NCBI GenBank assembly: GCA_013398175.1 | Contig: VZRZ01002565.1 | Span: 1,237,491-1,301,490 of the forward strand | Length of the DNA: 64,000 nucleotides | Source of the DNA: Climacteris rufus | Taxonomy: Eukaryota > Chordata > Aves > Passeriformes > Climacteridae | Direction of reading: 5' to 3' | Shown: piece after piece, positions 53,003 to 64,000 of the stretch | Numbering within the stretch: the first letter of the stretch is position 1 | Layout of the letters: each line of letters opens with the position of its first letter | Made by a program: the position numbers and the translations under genes | The notes under the pieces: model-generated | The model's input: only the letters and a program-made list of their open reading frames with translations | Told to the model about the DNA's origin: nothing | The model's database searches: none

Positions 53003-56000
53003 GAAGAAACTTCCAGATGGCAAGAAGCTTCCATCATGGCCTGGTAAAGAATAGAATAGAGTGTACTCTGTTATTCCCAATGCCTGCACAGTTGCATAAC
53101 CATTGTACCAGCCTGCATCAGCACAAATTAGTCCAGTAAAATAGACCTGCATTGTGGTACTGCAGAGCATTTGGGACCTCTCAGACTGAAAATTTCAGAG
53201 GTCAGCTTTTCATCTCCTTTTTATTGCACAGTTATATACGTAAGAGAAAAGCTGAGGGGCAGACACAGCAAGAGCTTCTCAAGCATAGAGAAACCGTCAG
53301 TATTTGGCAGAGAGCTGAGTCCATCTCCCTCTTGCTGGACTTCCCAATGTTTGGTGCTCTGTCTTTTTTCTTTAGTAGCTAGTGAGATTATTTCATACAT
53401 TGTGACTGGCATGTTTATGTTCAAATAACATAGGTATTTGGTAACTTATGTTAAAACCTCCCTGCAATAAGGAAACAGTACACTGTGAACTTACTGCTTG
53501 CTCCTGAAAAACAACTGCAGAAGAAATGCAGAGAAATAAGTTGTTTGATGGAAGTTCAGGAGAAAAAAAATAGGAGTAGGCTTACTCAAAAGAAAGAAGC
53601 CAGAAGGTGTGTTACCATTTGCATACTGCTGAGTGCAGAAAACAAGGTATGCAAAACCTCTTGCATTGTTGCCTCCCATGAACAGGAATGGCTCAGTTAT
53701 AGGTTACCCCTCTAGGACAGACAACTCCGGGTACACAGTTCAGTTTTCTGGTCACTGAGGGCAACAATTCTCCCTATGAATCTCAACAGCAGAGGTGGAT
53801 CATCTTCTAAATTCACCATTCTGAACAAAGACTATCAACCAGTGTAGGTCTGAATAACTTTCAGCCAAGGTGATTGCAACCTGATGATAACTTAAGCATG
53901 TGTGGAACAATTGTTACGTCAGCTGGCAGCACAGGATCAGCAGGAATCTGCAGATTGTCATTTATGGAAATAATTCTGCTTTCTGAGTCAAACTGCCTGA
54001 CCTTTCACAGTTCACATCTCTACACTTACATGTCACTATTATCAACAGTGAGGAAGTTGGCACATTTCAGAGCATTCATGCATCATCTCTCAGAGATCTT
54101 GAAGATAAGGATTCCTTCTCATTATTATTTCCTATATCCCCTCTCTGGCACTGTAGGGACATCATTTGGCTCATTATGCTTCAGCTTTCCAATCTGCAAA
54201 GTGGGACACTACCTTGCCTCACTGGGTACTGTCAAAGAAACCACTCAGTATCATGACAAAAAGAGGTAATTTCAGCATATGAGGCCTGTTGGAAGAGCTC
54301 TTTCTTTGCCAAGCATCCTTAATTGCTATCATGCTTATAGCATTTCAGCAAAGGTCTTTCTCTCAATGATAGAGGTAATCACCCAGAAATAACACCAGAA
54401 GTTTTAATTCTGTATTCTCCTGATCACAGTTAATAACAGCCGTTTCAGTAGGGGCCAAGGAATAAAAGTCTATTTCTCTTTCTTAATAGACCTTTATGCC
54501 TTTGTCTTCTGGTTCTTCAGAAGACCCAGGTGAAGACACAGTGGTAAGACCACAGAAGATATTAATGCATTGGTTGTTTAGTGATTTTTTCTTTCCAAGG
54601 GATAATAGTCTGGCACATTTTGCAAGTATCTCATTCCTTACACAGGCATCATAGTTCAAAGACAATCTTAGAGGCATATAACCTATTAACACAGTGACTG
54701 AGCATCACCAAGCACAGGTTTTCAGTCACTTAATGGGAGGGGTAGACACAATTTACTAAATTCTGCTGACTTTACAACTCACACACTTACACCCTGACAC
54801 TTCATGGCAAATGTCTTTCAAAAATAACATGGAATTACAGGAAAAGTTTTATCCATCAGAGAAGGGCAGCTGTCACTGGAAAGTAACAAGCTGAAGAAAA
54901 AAATGAAATCTGCCTTGTTCAGTGCACAATATTGGAGAGCTGCACCTCAATGAAAAGTAAGTTAGGGCACCTGGGCTAGGCTTCTGTTCCTTGAATAAAT
55001 TTCTAATTGATTTCTAACAACTATAAAATGTTGTGATAACATTTTTTAAATGCAAGTGCTACAAGGATTCTACAAGGAAGTGTAGAATTCTATAATGAAG
55101 TGTATAACCTCTCACAGAGTAACATTCATCAAGAGGAGCAGCATATTCAGTAAAATTAAAGGGCACTAAATTTGGAAATTTTGTGTAGAAATGCTATTTC
55201 CTGCAGCCTATATGTGGGATCTACTGTCTCAGAAAACTATCCAGGCAGAAGTAATGGTTACGGCCAGGAGCAAGATCTCTAGCTGAAACCAAGTCTTTCT
55301 TGTAACAAGGTAAAATTGGAGACTACTGGGAGCAGGAGACAGCACACAAAAAAGGTAACACTTAATTGTCACTAAATATACCCTCCTGCTTGAAGTCTTT
55401 ATTTTGAAAAGCATCTTTTTCAGGAACAGTACTTAAGCACCTTCATAACTTTCAGGATGCACAGAAGTCATTTCCTCAGCTCAGATAAAAGACCACATGT
55501 AGGCTACTGGCAGGCATAGCTCAGGGGATATATAAGGGACCATTCAGATATTAATGTGAGATTTGGATATTACTGATCAATTACAAAGTAAAGAGGTTTG
55601 GATTAAAACATAAATTTTCCTTTTCTACCCTCATGTGACCTTTCAGAAATAACTAAAGAGGGGTGAATTTCCTAGAAAGTGTCCATATACATTTGTCCAG
55701 TGAAAAAACAAAATTCTGAAAGATGTACCTTTCCTTATGCTAGACATATTACATCAGCAGAAATTGATGAAGAACAAAATATTCATCCCAAATGAGAAAA
55801 ATTGTATTGCTGGCAGCTCCTAAGAACATCCAACTAACAATTGTAACCAGTGACAGAAGGATTTTTGAGTCTGCTCTGCAAACAGAAATTTTGTTTAACA
55901 AAACAATATCTTCTGCTTAACTTCTCAACTGCAGACCTGCTTTGGGCTTAAGAACCCCTGGCTCTGCAGTTCTTGGAGTCTCTGCCTTGAAAGCTCTTGG

Positions 56001-59000
56001 TAGTAGTTAGAGGACTTGTGATGAGGAGGTTTGACTCTTGTCTTCCTCTCAACTTCCCCTTAGAGATCTAAGACATCTGACAACTGTCTCTTTAGGTCAT
56101 GCTCTTAGCTTGTAGGTTAATAGGACTGGGACTATTGACTGTGACACAAAAGAACAACCCCTAAATATGCAGAAATGTAGTGTCATTAGCTCTGCTAATG
56201 AATCCTGCACATTGTGTTTTTATCTGATCTCTAAACAGTACGTTGCTTATGTTAAACTGGTTTATTTTTTCACATACTTGTGATAAATATATTGATTATG
56301 CATTTTTAAATCTAGTGTAAATCCCACTGCTTGCAATATTGTTTTTAACAAGGAAATTGCTCATTATTATTCACAATTTCTAATTTTTTTACAAAATTAT
56401 AAGTGCTTAAAAGAAGCCCCAGAAAGACATCAGTGAGGTGACACAGAACCAAAGGTATGGTAACAAGGGCTACAGTACTAAAATTGACTTTTTCTGTATG
56501 TTAGATTCCATAAGCAATTTTTTACCACCTGTGGGGAAAACTATGAGCTGGTTTTTTTAGCACTGAAATCCTGCATATCCCGAATCTGCTGGTTTGTTTG
56601 GAGTCTGAATGGTGTGAAGCTTCTGCATATCATGTCAATAAAGATGTGAAAAAAAGAGCACAGTTTTATAGGATAAATTACTGGTTGCTCTCCACATACA
56701 CCTCAAGTAAGTCTATACACACAACTTATATCCATCTGATTTCACCATTCACAAAAGGAGCAAGGATAGGGTCATATTTCCCATTACCCAGCACATATCC
56801 TTAAAAGTGAATTTAGACAGTGCATTATTACACTGAGGATGCAGATTCCACCTTGCAGATCCTTCATTATTTAAAATCTAATTAGTTGTCTTTGCTTGGT
56901 TGGTTTTTAATCCAGTAATCATGTATGTGCATAATTTAAGGCACATGAATAATTTCACTGAAGCCAATGGTCAATATTGCCACCAGCGGAAATGAACTGA
57001 TATGCACAAGTGTTTTGCTTCACACTTGGCTGGGGCATGGGACCAGGAGCAATGTAGGATAAGAAGTTCATTTTCAGAAATCCCCTGGAAAAAAGTAGAA
57101 GTTGAATGTACTTAGTGACCAAAAAAATGACAAAAACATTTAAGCACTTCAGTCTATAAAATCTAGTGCATAATGAAAAGTATTATCATTTTGTCAATCT
57201 GGAATAATCTTTCAGATGTCCTGAGTCTTTAAGACAAGTGATAAGGAGTGGGAATTTTATGGTCTCAGAGCTGATTCAAAGCAAAGGGAGAGAGCTGGGG
57301 GTAAAAAATTTACAAAATCTCCAAACTTCATAATAAGAAAAATATAAAACCTAAAGTAAAATAGACTTACTTTTATGGACTTAGGAACAATGGAATAAAA
57401 TTGCTTCTGAATGGTTTAAGATATGAGCAAAGGTCTCTAGATGTCTTTGCTCTTACCCTGGGCAGAATTTCCTATTAAGTATCAACACCCTAATAGTCTT
57501 AAAGGGACTCTAAGACACAGTCACTCCTCAAGACTGTTCCTAAACAGTCCACATTTTGTATATGGATGCAAAGGAGAGACCAGAAGAGTTCAATCCAGCT
57601 TCAGTCTGAACTGGTGACAGTCAAAGGAACAAGAAACACTTGATCAGTTGGCCCTGTTTTGACAATCACATTTCTTTTATTTTGAAGTAGTGAAGGAAAA
57701 AGGAAATTTTAAGCTCAGTTGTTTTTTCCAAATGCTTATTTTTAAGGCTCTACGTACTGTGTTCCCTCAATCATAGAATTATATGTGCTTTCTCTAGGCA
57801 CATATAAACATCTATAACCTTTTTTCAGTGTCTTCATGAGGAAAGCAAGACAGAGCTGGGTGAAGACAAGGACACAGGGATTGTGAACCAGGGCAGAGAA
57901 TGCTGCAGACAGGTTATTCTGCTATATAGTCACAGTAGGATAAAAATGAATAATGTAGGCAAGATTCATCATATGTGGGCAGCAGGAAAAATAATAGGAC
58001 TCCTATGTGTAGCTTGGTTCCCCAATAGTTCTGTATGCTCTGTAGTGATGGAAAGAGCAAATTAAAATTCCACTCTGAGGCAGAAACACTGGCAATTTGT
58101 ACAGAACTCTCTGCAGGAGCTAAATGGAGCCATTAAGTGAGAAAGGACTGCCTTGATGAGAACAACAGAAACATCAAGATTAATTTGCAACACAGAACCC
58201 TTGAGAAAGAATCAAAGAAACTGCAGCAATGGAAGATAAGTCCAGAAGAAAGAAGGGGAAGGTGGCAGACAGATCTGAGAAGATGGAGTCTGCAGAGGTT
58301 GCTTCTTCGCCCCTGCTAACAAAGATTATGTTGAATCTGCTCTAAATGTCCTACACAAGTACACCTCCTCTGATACAGGTGAACCATAATTTCTGGTTAT
58401 TTATTAAAGGCTTTTGGTGTAGCTATAGTTAATTTCTATGCTGCCTGATCTCCCTGACAAGAGAGGGAAATCTCCAGAACTGACCAAGCCTCCCACATAG
58501 CACTGTGGAGAAGTGCTGGGCTCAATCTCAAGAGCCATGAGAGAACACACTCCTGCAAAAGACATGCCTTGACTGGCTTGAGCTTCTTGAGGAGTTTGTG
58601 CAAAGGCAAGAGTGCTGCAGGAGAGTCCTACCAGGCTGCTGCTACCTGTTCAAGGGCAAGGCTGGAGTGGAGATCAGCACTACCTTAGAACTGGGTCAGC
58701 TGCTCAATGACAAAGTGAAAACATGTAAAATAGCTCATATGAGTTCTCTAAAGTTATACAGGAATGCCATTTTGCTGTTACATGGAGCAAATTGTATTTG
58801 CTTTTTGCTGCAGATAGTTTGCAAGAAGTCCACTGCTTCCAGTAGAATTTTCCAAGTTAAAGTTTTTTATAGTAGCACTGAGTCATGTTTTCATCACTCA
58901 ATAAATACAGGCCCCACCTTCTCAAGTATATGCACAATTTATCAGCTGGGAAAGACTGTATAAAGTCTGAGAAACACAGAAGAAGATCCAGCTTTCAACT

Positions 59001-59391
59001 ATCTGGTCCCAAATGACTGATACTGACTGTATGCTGTCACTGAATCCTTCCACTATGTTTTTCAGCATTCAGTATATAAACACTGGGCTCCACAACATTA
59101 TTTCAGTTGTTAGTAAAGTTTCACATTCATATTTCATCCTTTTTCAGCTTGGGTGCACATTGTTTTTTACAGTCAGATGTTCTTTACCAGACTGAGCTAT
59201 TATGGAAAATACAAGGTCTTTGTCTGAGGGTGGGAAGAGAATTACAACTTGCAGTCAAATAGCAGCAGGTCAAAATGTCTGGGGCACAAGATGGTTGAGA
59301 CAAACTGTTTTTCAAGTTATTTCTGTTTAAAATGCTCACGCTGTGTCCCGTATTTCTTCAGCACAGCAGTTTGTGCTTGCTGGAGAGGTAG

Positions 59392-59470
59392 GGAATCATA
59401 GAACCAATAAGGCAGGAAAGGCATCTAAAGATCAAGGCCAACCACCAACACCATGTTGACCACTAGAGGG
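59392..59470 (-). mobile_element. CR1 LINE 3' tip
   Basis: GGGAATCATAGAACCAATAA begins the reverse complement of a CR1 3' end, followed by GGCAGGAAAGGCATCTAAAG and CAAGGCCAACCACC. Only about 80 nt remain; the copy is severely 5'-truncated and lies in gene-sense orientation. Confidence 0.75.
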
Positions 59471-61867
59471 GAAATAGTGGCTGTGTTTAGCAGTGTCCCA
59501 GTTAAATCTGTAATTTCAAATGGCCTTCACGTAAGTTTACTGTACAACTTCATCAGGTAGCAAAGGCCACTGGCATTTAACTTCACACTTTTCAAAACAG
59601 AGGAAAAAAAAGTTAGGCTCTCCCTTGACTTAAAAAACCCATCAGTGTTACTGACTTTTGTTTTCACAAAGTTGTAACATTTCTTAGCACTAGTAGTGTT
59701 CCAAAGGGACATGCATTACTGTGGCAAATTTTGCTGACAAAATCTCAGCATATTAAATTTTGTTAGTACATCTACCACTGGGAAATTGCTGTAGTCAACT
59801 CTACTAGGGGACAGAAAGCAAAAATAATCAGGAAGCTGCCATTTATATCTCCTCCTATTCCACCTGTACTCTTTGTGCTTTCTTGAGGGACTTCTCTTTT
59901 TCTGTGAAAACTGGAGGGTGCTACATACCTCTGCAGCACGTTTGGCAATACAGAGATTCTGAACTCACACTAAAAACATTAGTTATACAGCAAGAATTCC
60001 TGACATCAAAGACAAATTCTGAGCTCAAATAAAACTCCTGCTTTGCCACCTCGCTCACTTTCACCAGGCTTAATGTGTAAAAGAGAAAAAAAATGTATTT
60101 CAATTCAGTTTAACATGGAACGTGTTAACCAAAAGTGAAATATTGAAATTCAATTACTGCCAAGTGATAAAGCAACTCACATTCTAGAGTGCTGAAACTG
60201 CTGCACTTGGAGGATGTAAAAAATTCCCTCTAAACTGTTCCCTCAGAGTTAGTTGGGGTTTTTTTCAGTGGCAGCTCAGGTCGTGCTCTGTCTGCTCTGA
60301 GGTGACTGTGTCATACAGCCCAGCAGGGAAAGAACAGGCCTTACACTGACCCAGGCAGGGCTCTTAGAGACACAAGGCCCAGACAGAGCAGGTCTTCAGG
60401 ACCTTCCACAAACACATCCTGGATATGCCAACACCTTGCTCTTGATCCAGTCGGCTTGTTGATACAAATGGATGACAGATCATTTTCCCTGCAACTTTCA
60501 TACTCTACAGCTAAGATCAACAGTGATATTACTTTTGCCTGCTTAGTATGCTGCCCTTCTTAGTTCCTGAACAGTAGATCTGCTTAGATGAGGTTCATGT
60601 CATTGATAAACCTGCAGTGTTCTGCCAAAGCCAGGTCCCTATAGAGGTAACAGCAGCCATGAAAGCTCTCATGTGACTGCTTACATGAGCGGGTTGGCTT
60701 CTTGAGTGAGTTTCCAATTTACAGAAATGCCATGTAGTGACCTCCAAAACTTGTTTGGACTTGTGAGACTTAATCAGGATTTGAATTCAGGCCTCCAGAG
60801 GCAAAAGTCACAGTTTTACATGAGTTGCCTTATTACCACGTAAGTGTGTACAACGTTTCATTTTCCTCCAAAAGGAAAAGGTTGAGCTTTGAAAAAGTCA
60901 TCCAAGAGCCCAAAGGCTATTTAGCCACAGGGCTGATAGTTCATTCGTTATAGCTGCTGCAGCAGTTCCATCTCTTAATGCTACTCAGTTATTTAAGAAC
61001 CTTTTCATTCTCTAAAGTCTTTGGAAACTCACTCAAAAAGAATAAAGTGCTCTAATTCAAGCACAAAAACATCCCCTAAGATGGTGGGTTTCCAAATCTA
61101 AACATTTAATTTTTGTTTTAGAATTCTGGGCAATCCCTTCCTGTCTCTCTGCTTCTTTTGTATTTACATTTGCATGGCTGATTATCCAGAAAGGATTTTC
61201 TGCCTGTCTTACTGTATTGCTGTTTTATAACTGCTTCTATTTATCTCAGTGTAGACTGATAGCAAATTCTGCCACAAGTATATCAGAACAGTAGTGACTG
61301 CTGCATGCACAGGCACACACTATTCATTGATTTCCATAGTCAATTAAGTCCTTAAAAATAAAAATAATGAAAAACAGTACTGTAAGCTGTAGATAATCAC
61401 TACCTTTTTTAATCAGTGAAGGCAAGACTGTCAACTATTTTTTTGCACTTCCTCAGTATATCCCAAGTTCTTTTGTAGTCAGTTCCCAATCTGTGATATT
61501 CCTAGGAATCCTAGGAAAATTCTATATTTTAGATAATTAATCCAGTTTCCAGTTGTGAAATCACACCCAAAATCCTCACATAAAATGTACAATACCTGGA
61601 ATTCATAGCACACATACAATAAGCCTTCATCTGATAGGCACAGCAGTCACTCACAGATATTGCAAAAGTACTAGAGGTCTGCTGGAGAAATTACTATCAA
61701 AGAGCCTGAATGAGGTGCCACAGCATACTTCAGAGACAAGACTGCCCCTTCTCTTTGTCCTGTGAGTCTTATGAGCAACACCACATAGGCAAGATCAGCA
61801 CAACATCCTGACTGATTTCTTCTAGATAAGCATTAAAAATCAATAGACTGGATGCTCTGTGGTAAAC

Positions 61868-62560
61868 ATTCATAGAACAGTTTGGGTTTGAAAGGACCTT
61901 TAAAAGCCATCTAGTCCAATCCCCTGCAATGAGCAGGGACAGCTTCAACAGACCAGGTTACTCGGAGCCCTATCCAACCTGACCTTGAATGTTTCTGGGG
62001 ATGGAGCATCCATCACCTCTTTAGGCAACTTGTGCTGGTGTTTCACCACTCTCATGGTAAACATTTTCTTCATTGTATGTAATCTAAATCTGCCCTCTTT
62101 CAGTTTTAATCCATTCCTCCCTGTCCTATCACCACATGTCCTTGTAAAAAGTGCCTGCCAGCTCAAGTGTAGGCCCCCTTTAGGTACTAGAACACATCCT
62201 CGGAGCCTTCTCTTCTCCAGACTGAACAACCCAAACTCTCCCAGCCTTCCACAGAATCACAAAATTTCCTCATAGCAGAGGTGCTCCAGCCCTCTGATCA
62301 TCTTCACAGCCCTCCTCTGGACTCACTGCAACAGATCCATGTCCTTCCTGTGCTGGGCCCCAGAGCTGGACACAGCACTCCAGGTGGGTGTCACCAGAGC
62401 AGAGCAGAGGGGCAGAATCACCTCCCTTGACCTGATGGCCACAGCACTCTGGATGCAGCCAAGGACATGGTTGGCTCTCTGGACTGTGAGTCATGTCCAG
62501 CCTCTCATCCACCAGAACCCACAAGTTCTTCTCAGTAGGAAGACTGATTCCTCTGAATGA
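61868..62560 (-). mobile_element. CR1 LINE, 3' part, 5'-truncated
   Basis: From TTCATAGAACAGTTTGGGTT the plus strand follows the reversed CR1 3' region for nearly 700 nt: GGACCTTTAAAAGCCATCTA, AGGTTACTCGGAGCCC, CTTCTCTTCCAGACTGAAC-like text, CTCCTCTGGACTCACTGCA and ATCCACCAGAACCCACAAG. The 3' end is at the low coordinate, so the copy is in gene-sense orientation. Compared with typical copies, there is a small insertion near 62249-62266. No intact open frame is present. The 5' limit is approximate. Confidence 0.92.
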
Positions 62561-64000
62561 GTCCTAAACCCTTCATTTTCTACTTCTGGTCTCTTTGTAT
62601 CTTTCAGGAGATGTGTCCAATATTGTTTTTGGGTCTCCAATCTGGGTGCAGTTCAGAGGGTTGGAGTTAAAAGGAGACAGTTCTAGAGGAGGCCACGGGT
62701 ACAGATAAACTATACACTTATGATGGCATGACTATTGAGCCCTCAAATACTGCTCAGGCAGAAATCCCTCTGAAATCAATGAATAAAGTCAACAATAATG
62801 GACCAATTCTCCTTGCAAGCAGCAAAGACTTAATATTCATAGTGAGATTGGTGAAGGTTCAGTTGTATTGTCCTCTGTCTTAAAAGCAAGATATTAAAAC
62901 AAGTTAAACTCAAAATAAACATGAATTTTATAAATAGTCAGCTCTAGACATGACTTGTGTCCTGACCTTGGGCATATTTCCTTGTCTTTTTCTTTCCCAG
63001 GATCTAGATAATGAACCATAGTCTGTTATTCGTGAATTTGTCTAGTGGATATGGGTCCACAGCTAACAACTCTGAAGATTATTTTTTCAGGAGGCATCAC
63101 TCATCATTTATTGATAAAACTGGTAGTAGGGCTCAAGCAGTGCACCCACAAAGAGAGGCACTCAAAATCCTAAGTCATGTATGAATGTCCCACTAATTTA
63201 GCTCTTAATTTTATAGCTCTGGGACAAAAGATTAAAGACAAAAAAGGTCTTTGTGATGATTAGACAGCAGCAATTAGGATACAGTCTAAAGAAGAACAAA
63301 AGAAGAAAGAATAGAAAAAGGGCAACAGAAAGACAGGGCTATTAAGAAGGTCCTTCCTACACAGGAGCACTGGGCAGAGGGTCTGTATTAACACCTCCCC
63401 ATAACCAACCCAAAAAGCCTTATTTTTAATGGAGAGTTTCTTTCCATATAGAGGAAGAGGGCTGAGAAGTCCACAGTTGAGTTCTGAAGGGCTCATAAAA
63501 ACTTCATTTCACACAAGTGTACTGAACAAATGTTCAGCAGCAGGTTTTCATGGCAGGTGCCAATGAGTAAGTCACTGGTGTTACTCACTTTCAAGTCAGT
63601 GGTGCAGGCAACCCGTACAGTTGCACATGCAGTGGTTCATGAGGAAAAGAAAAACAGATTGAGGTCAGCATTTATGCAAATTAAGTGTGGACACTGCCTT
63701 TTCAGTGCATTAATGCTGTGGCCCTTCAGTGCTCTGAACTATGGGCCCTCTCCCCTTACCCACCCCTGTTCCAGCAGATGGAGATGAAATAACCTCTGTA
63801 ATCACAGCAATGGGTTGCTCACACTTGCGTGCTTATTCTTTGTAAATTTTTCACATTCATGCAAACCCCTGCCAAAAAGATGATTTAAAAACCCTCACCC
63901 CACAACAATAAAAGCCCAGCATTCTCTTGGAGGGGTGGAGGTGGATGGGGAATAAACACCATGGAAACATGTAGACAGATATATTCTTAGAATCAGATCA

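Noticed and set aside
61945..62560. Three overlapping frames of 73-96 residues on both strands
   Set aside because: All fall within the CR1 copy at 61868-62560 and have no intact LINE protein.

Overview
The window is vertebrate nuclear DNA, most likely from a bird. It holds one recognisable gene, on the minus strand: an internal part of CACNA1C, which encodes the pore-forming alpha-1 subunit of the L-type voltage-gated calcium channel CaV1.2. The bird assignment rests on CR1-type LINE fragments ending in the octamer-like tail ATTCTGTG/CATAGAAT, the AT-rich introns, and a protein almost identical to mammalian CaV1.2; another sauropsid such as a crocodilian or turtle is possible. The CACNA1C paralogue is chosen over CACNA1D/S/F by the IIS5 text NSVRSIAS, FDEMQTRRSTFDNFPQ, the linker MDEEKPRN and the presence of a 75-nt exon 9*.

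The gene is read from high to low coordinates. It starts within intron 7 (64000-51165), followed by two mutually exclusive IS6 exons (8a-like at 51061-51164, 8-like at 50581-50684). Next come exon 9 with the beta-subunit binding AID (44419-44591), the alternative exon 9* (25513-25587), exon 10 (23442-23532), the 27-nt microexon 11 (14001-14027), exon 12 with IIS1 (11848-12008), exon 13 with IIS2-S4 (10838-11063), exon 14 with IIS5 (4889-5096), exon 15 with the domain II pore loop and S6 (3952-4072), exon 16 (2033-2147), exon 17 (856-976) and the start of the II-III linker exon 18 (about 728-659). Every junction through exon 17 keeps the reading frame. Exon numbers follow the human gene and were assigned by protein homology from memory.

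The most informative signals are in the splicing layer. The intron after exon 15 has a minor-spliceosome (U12-type) donor. Exon 9* is flanked by two Fox-type TGCATG motifs on the gene strand. The 8a-like exon is preceded by a CU-rich tract of the kind bound by PTB. Exon 18 appears to lack a canonical GT donor where the conserved boundary is expected.

The rest, over 95% of the window, is intron. It contains two 5'-truncated CR1 copies in gene-sense orientation, a short CR1 tip, an apparently internally deleted CR1 relic on the plus strand, several simple repeats, a purine-rich tract and small local duplications. I found no second protein-coding gene, RNA gene, CRISPR array or microbial system, and no evidence of a previously undescribed system.
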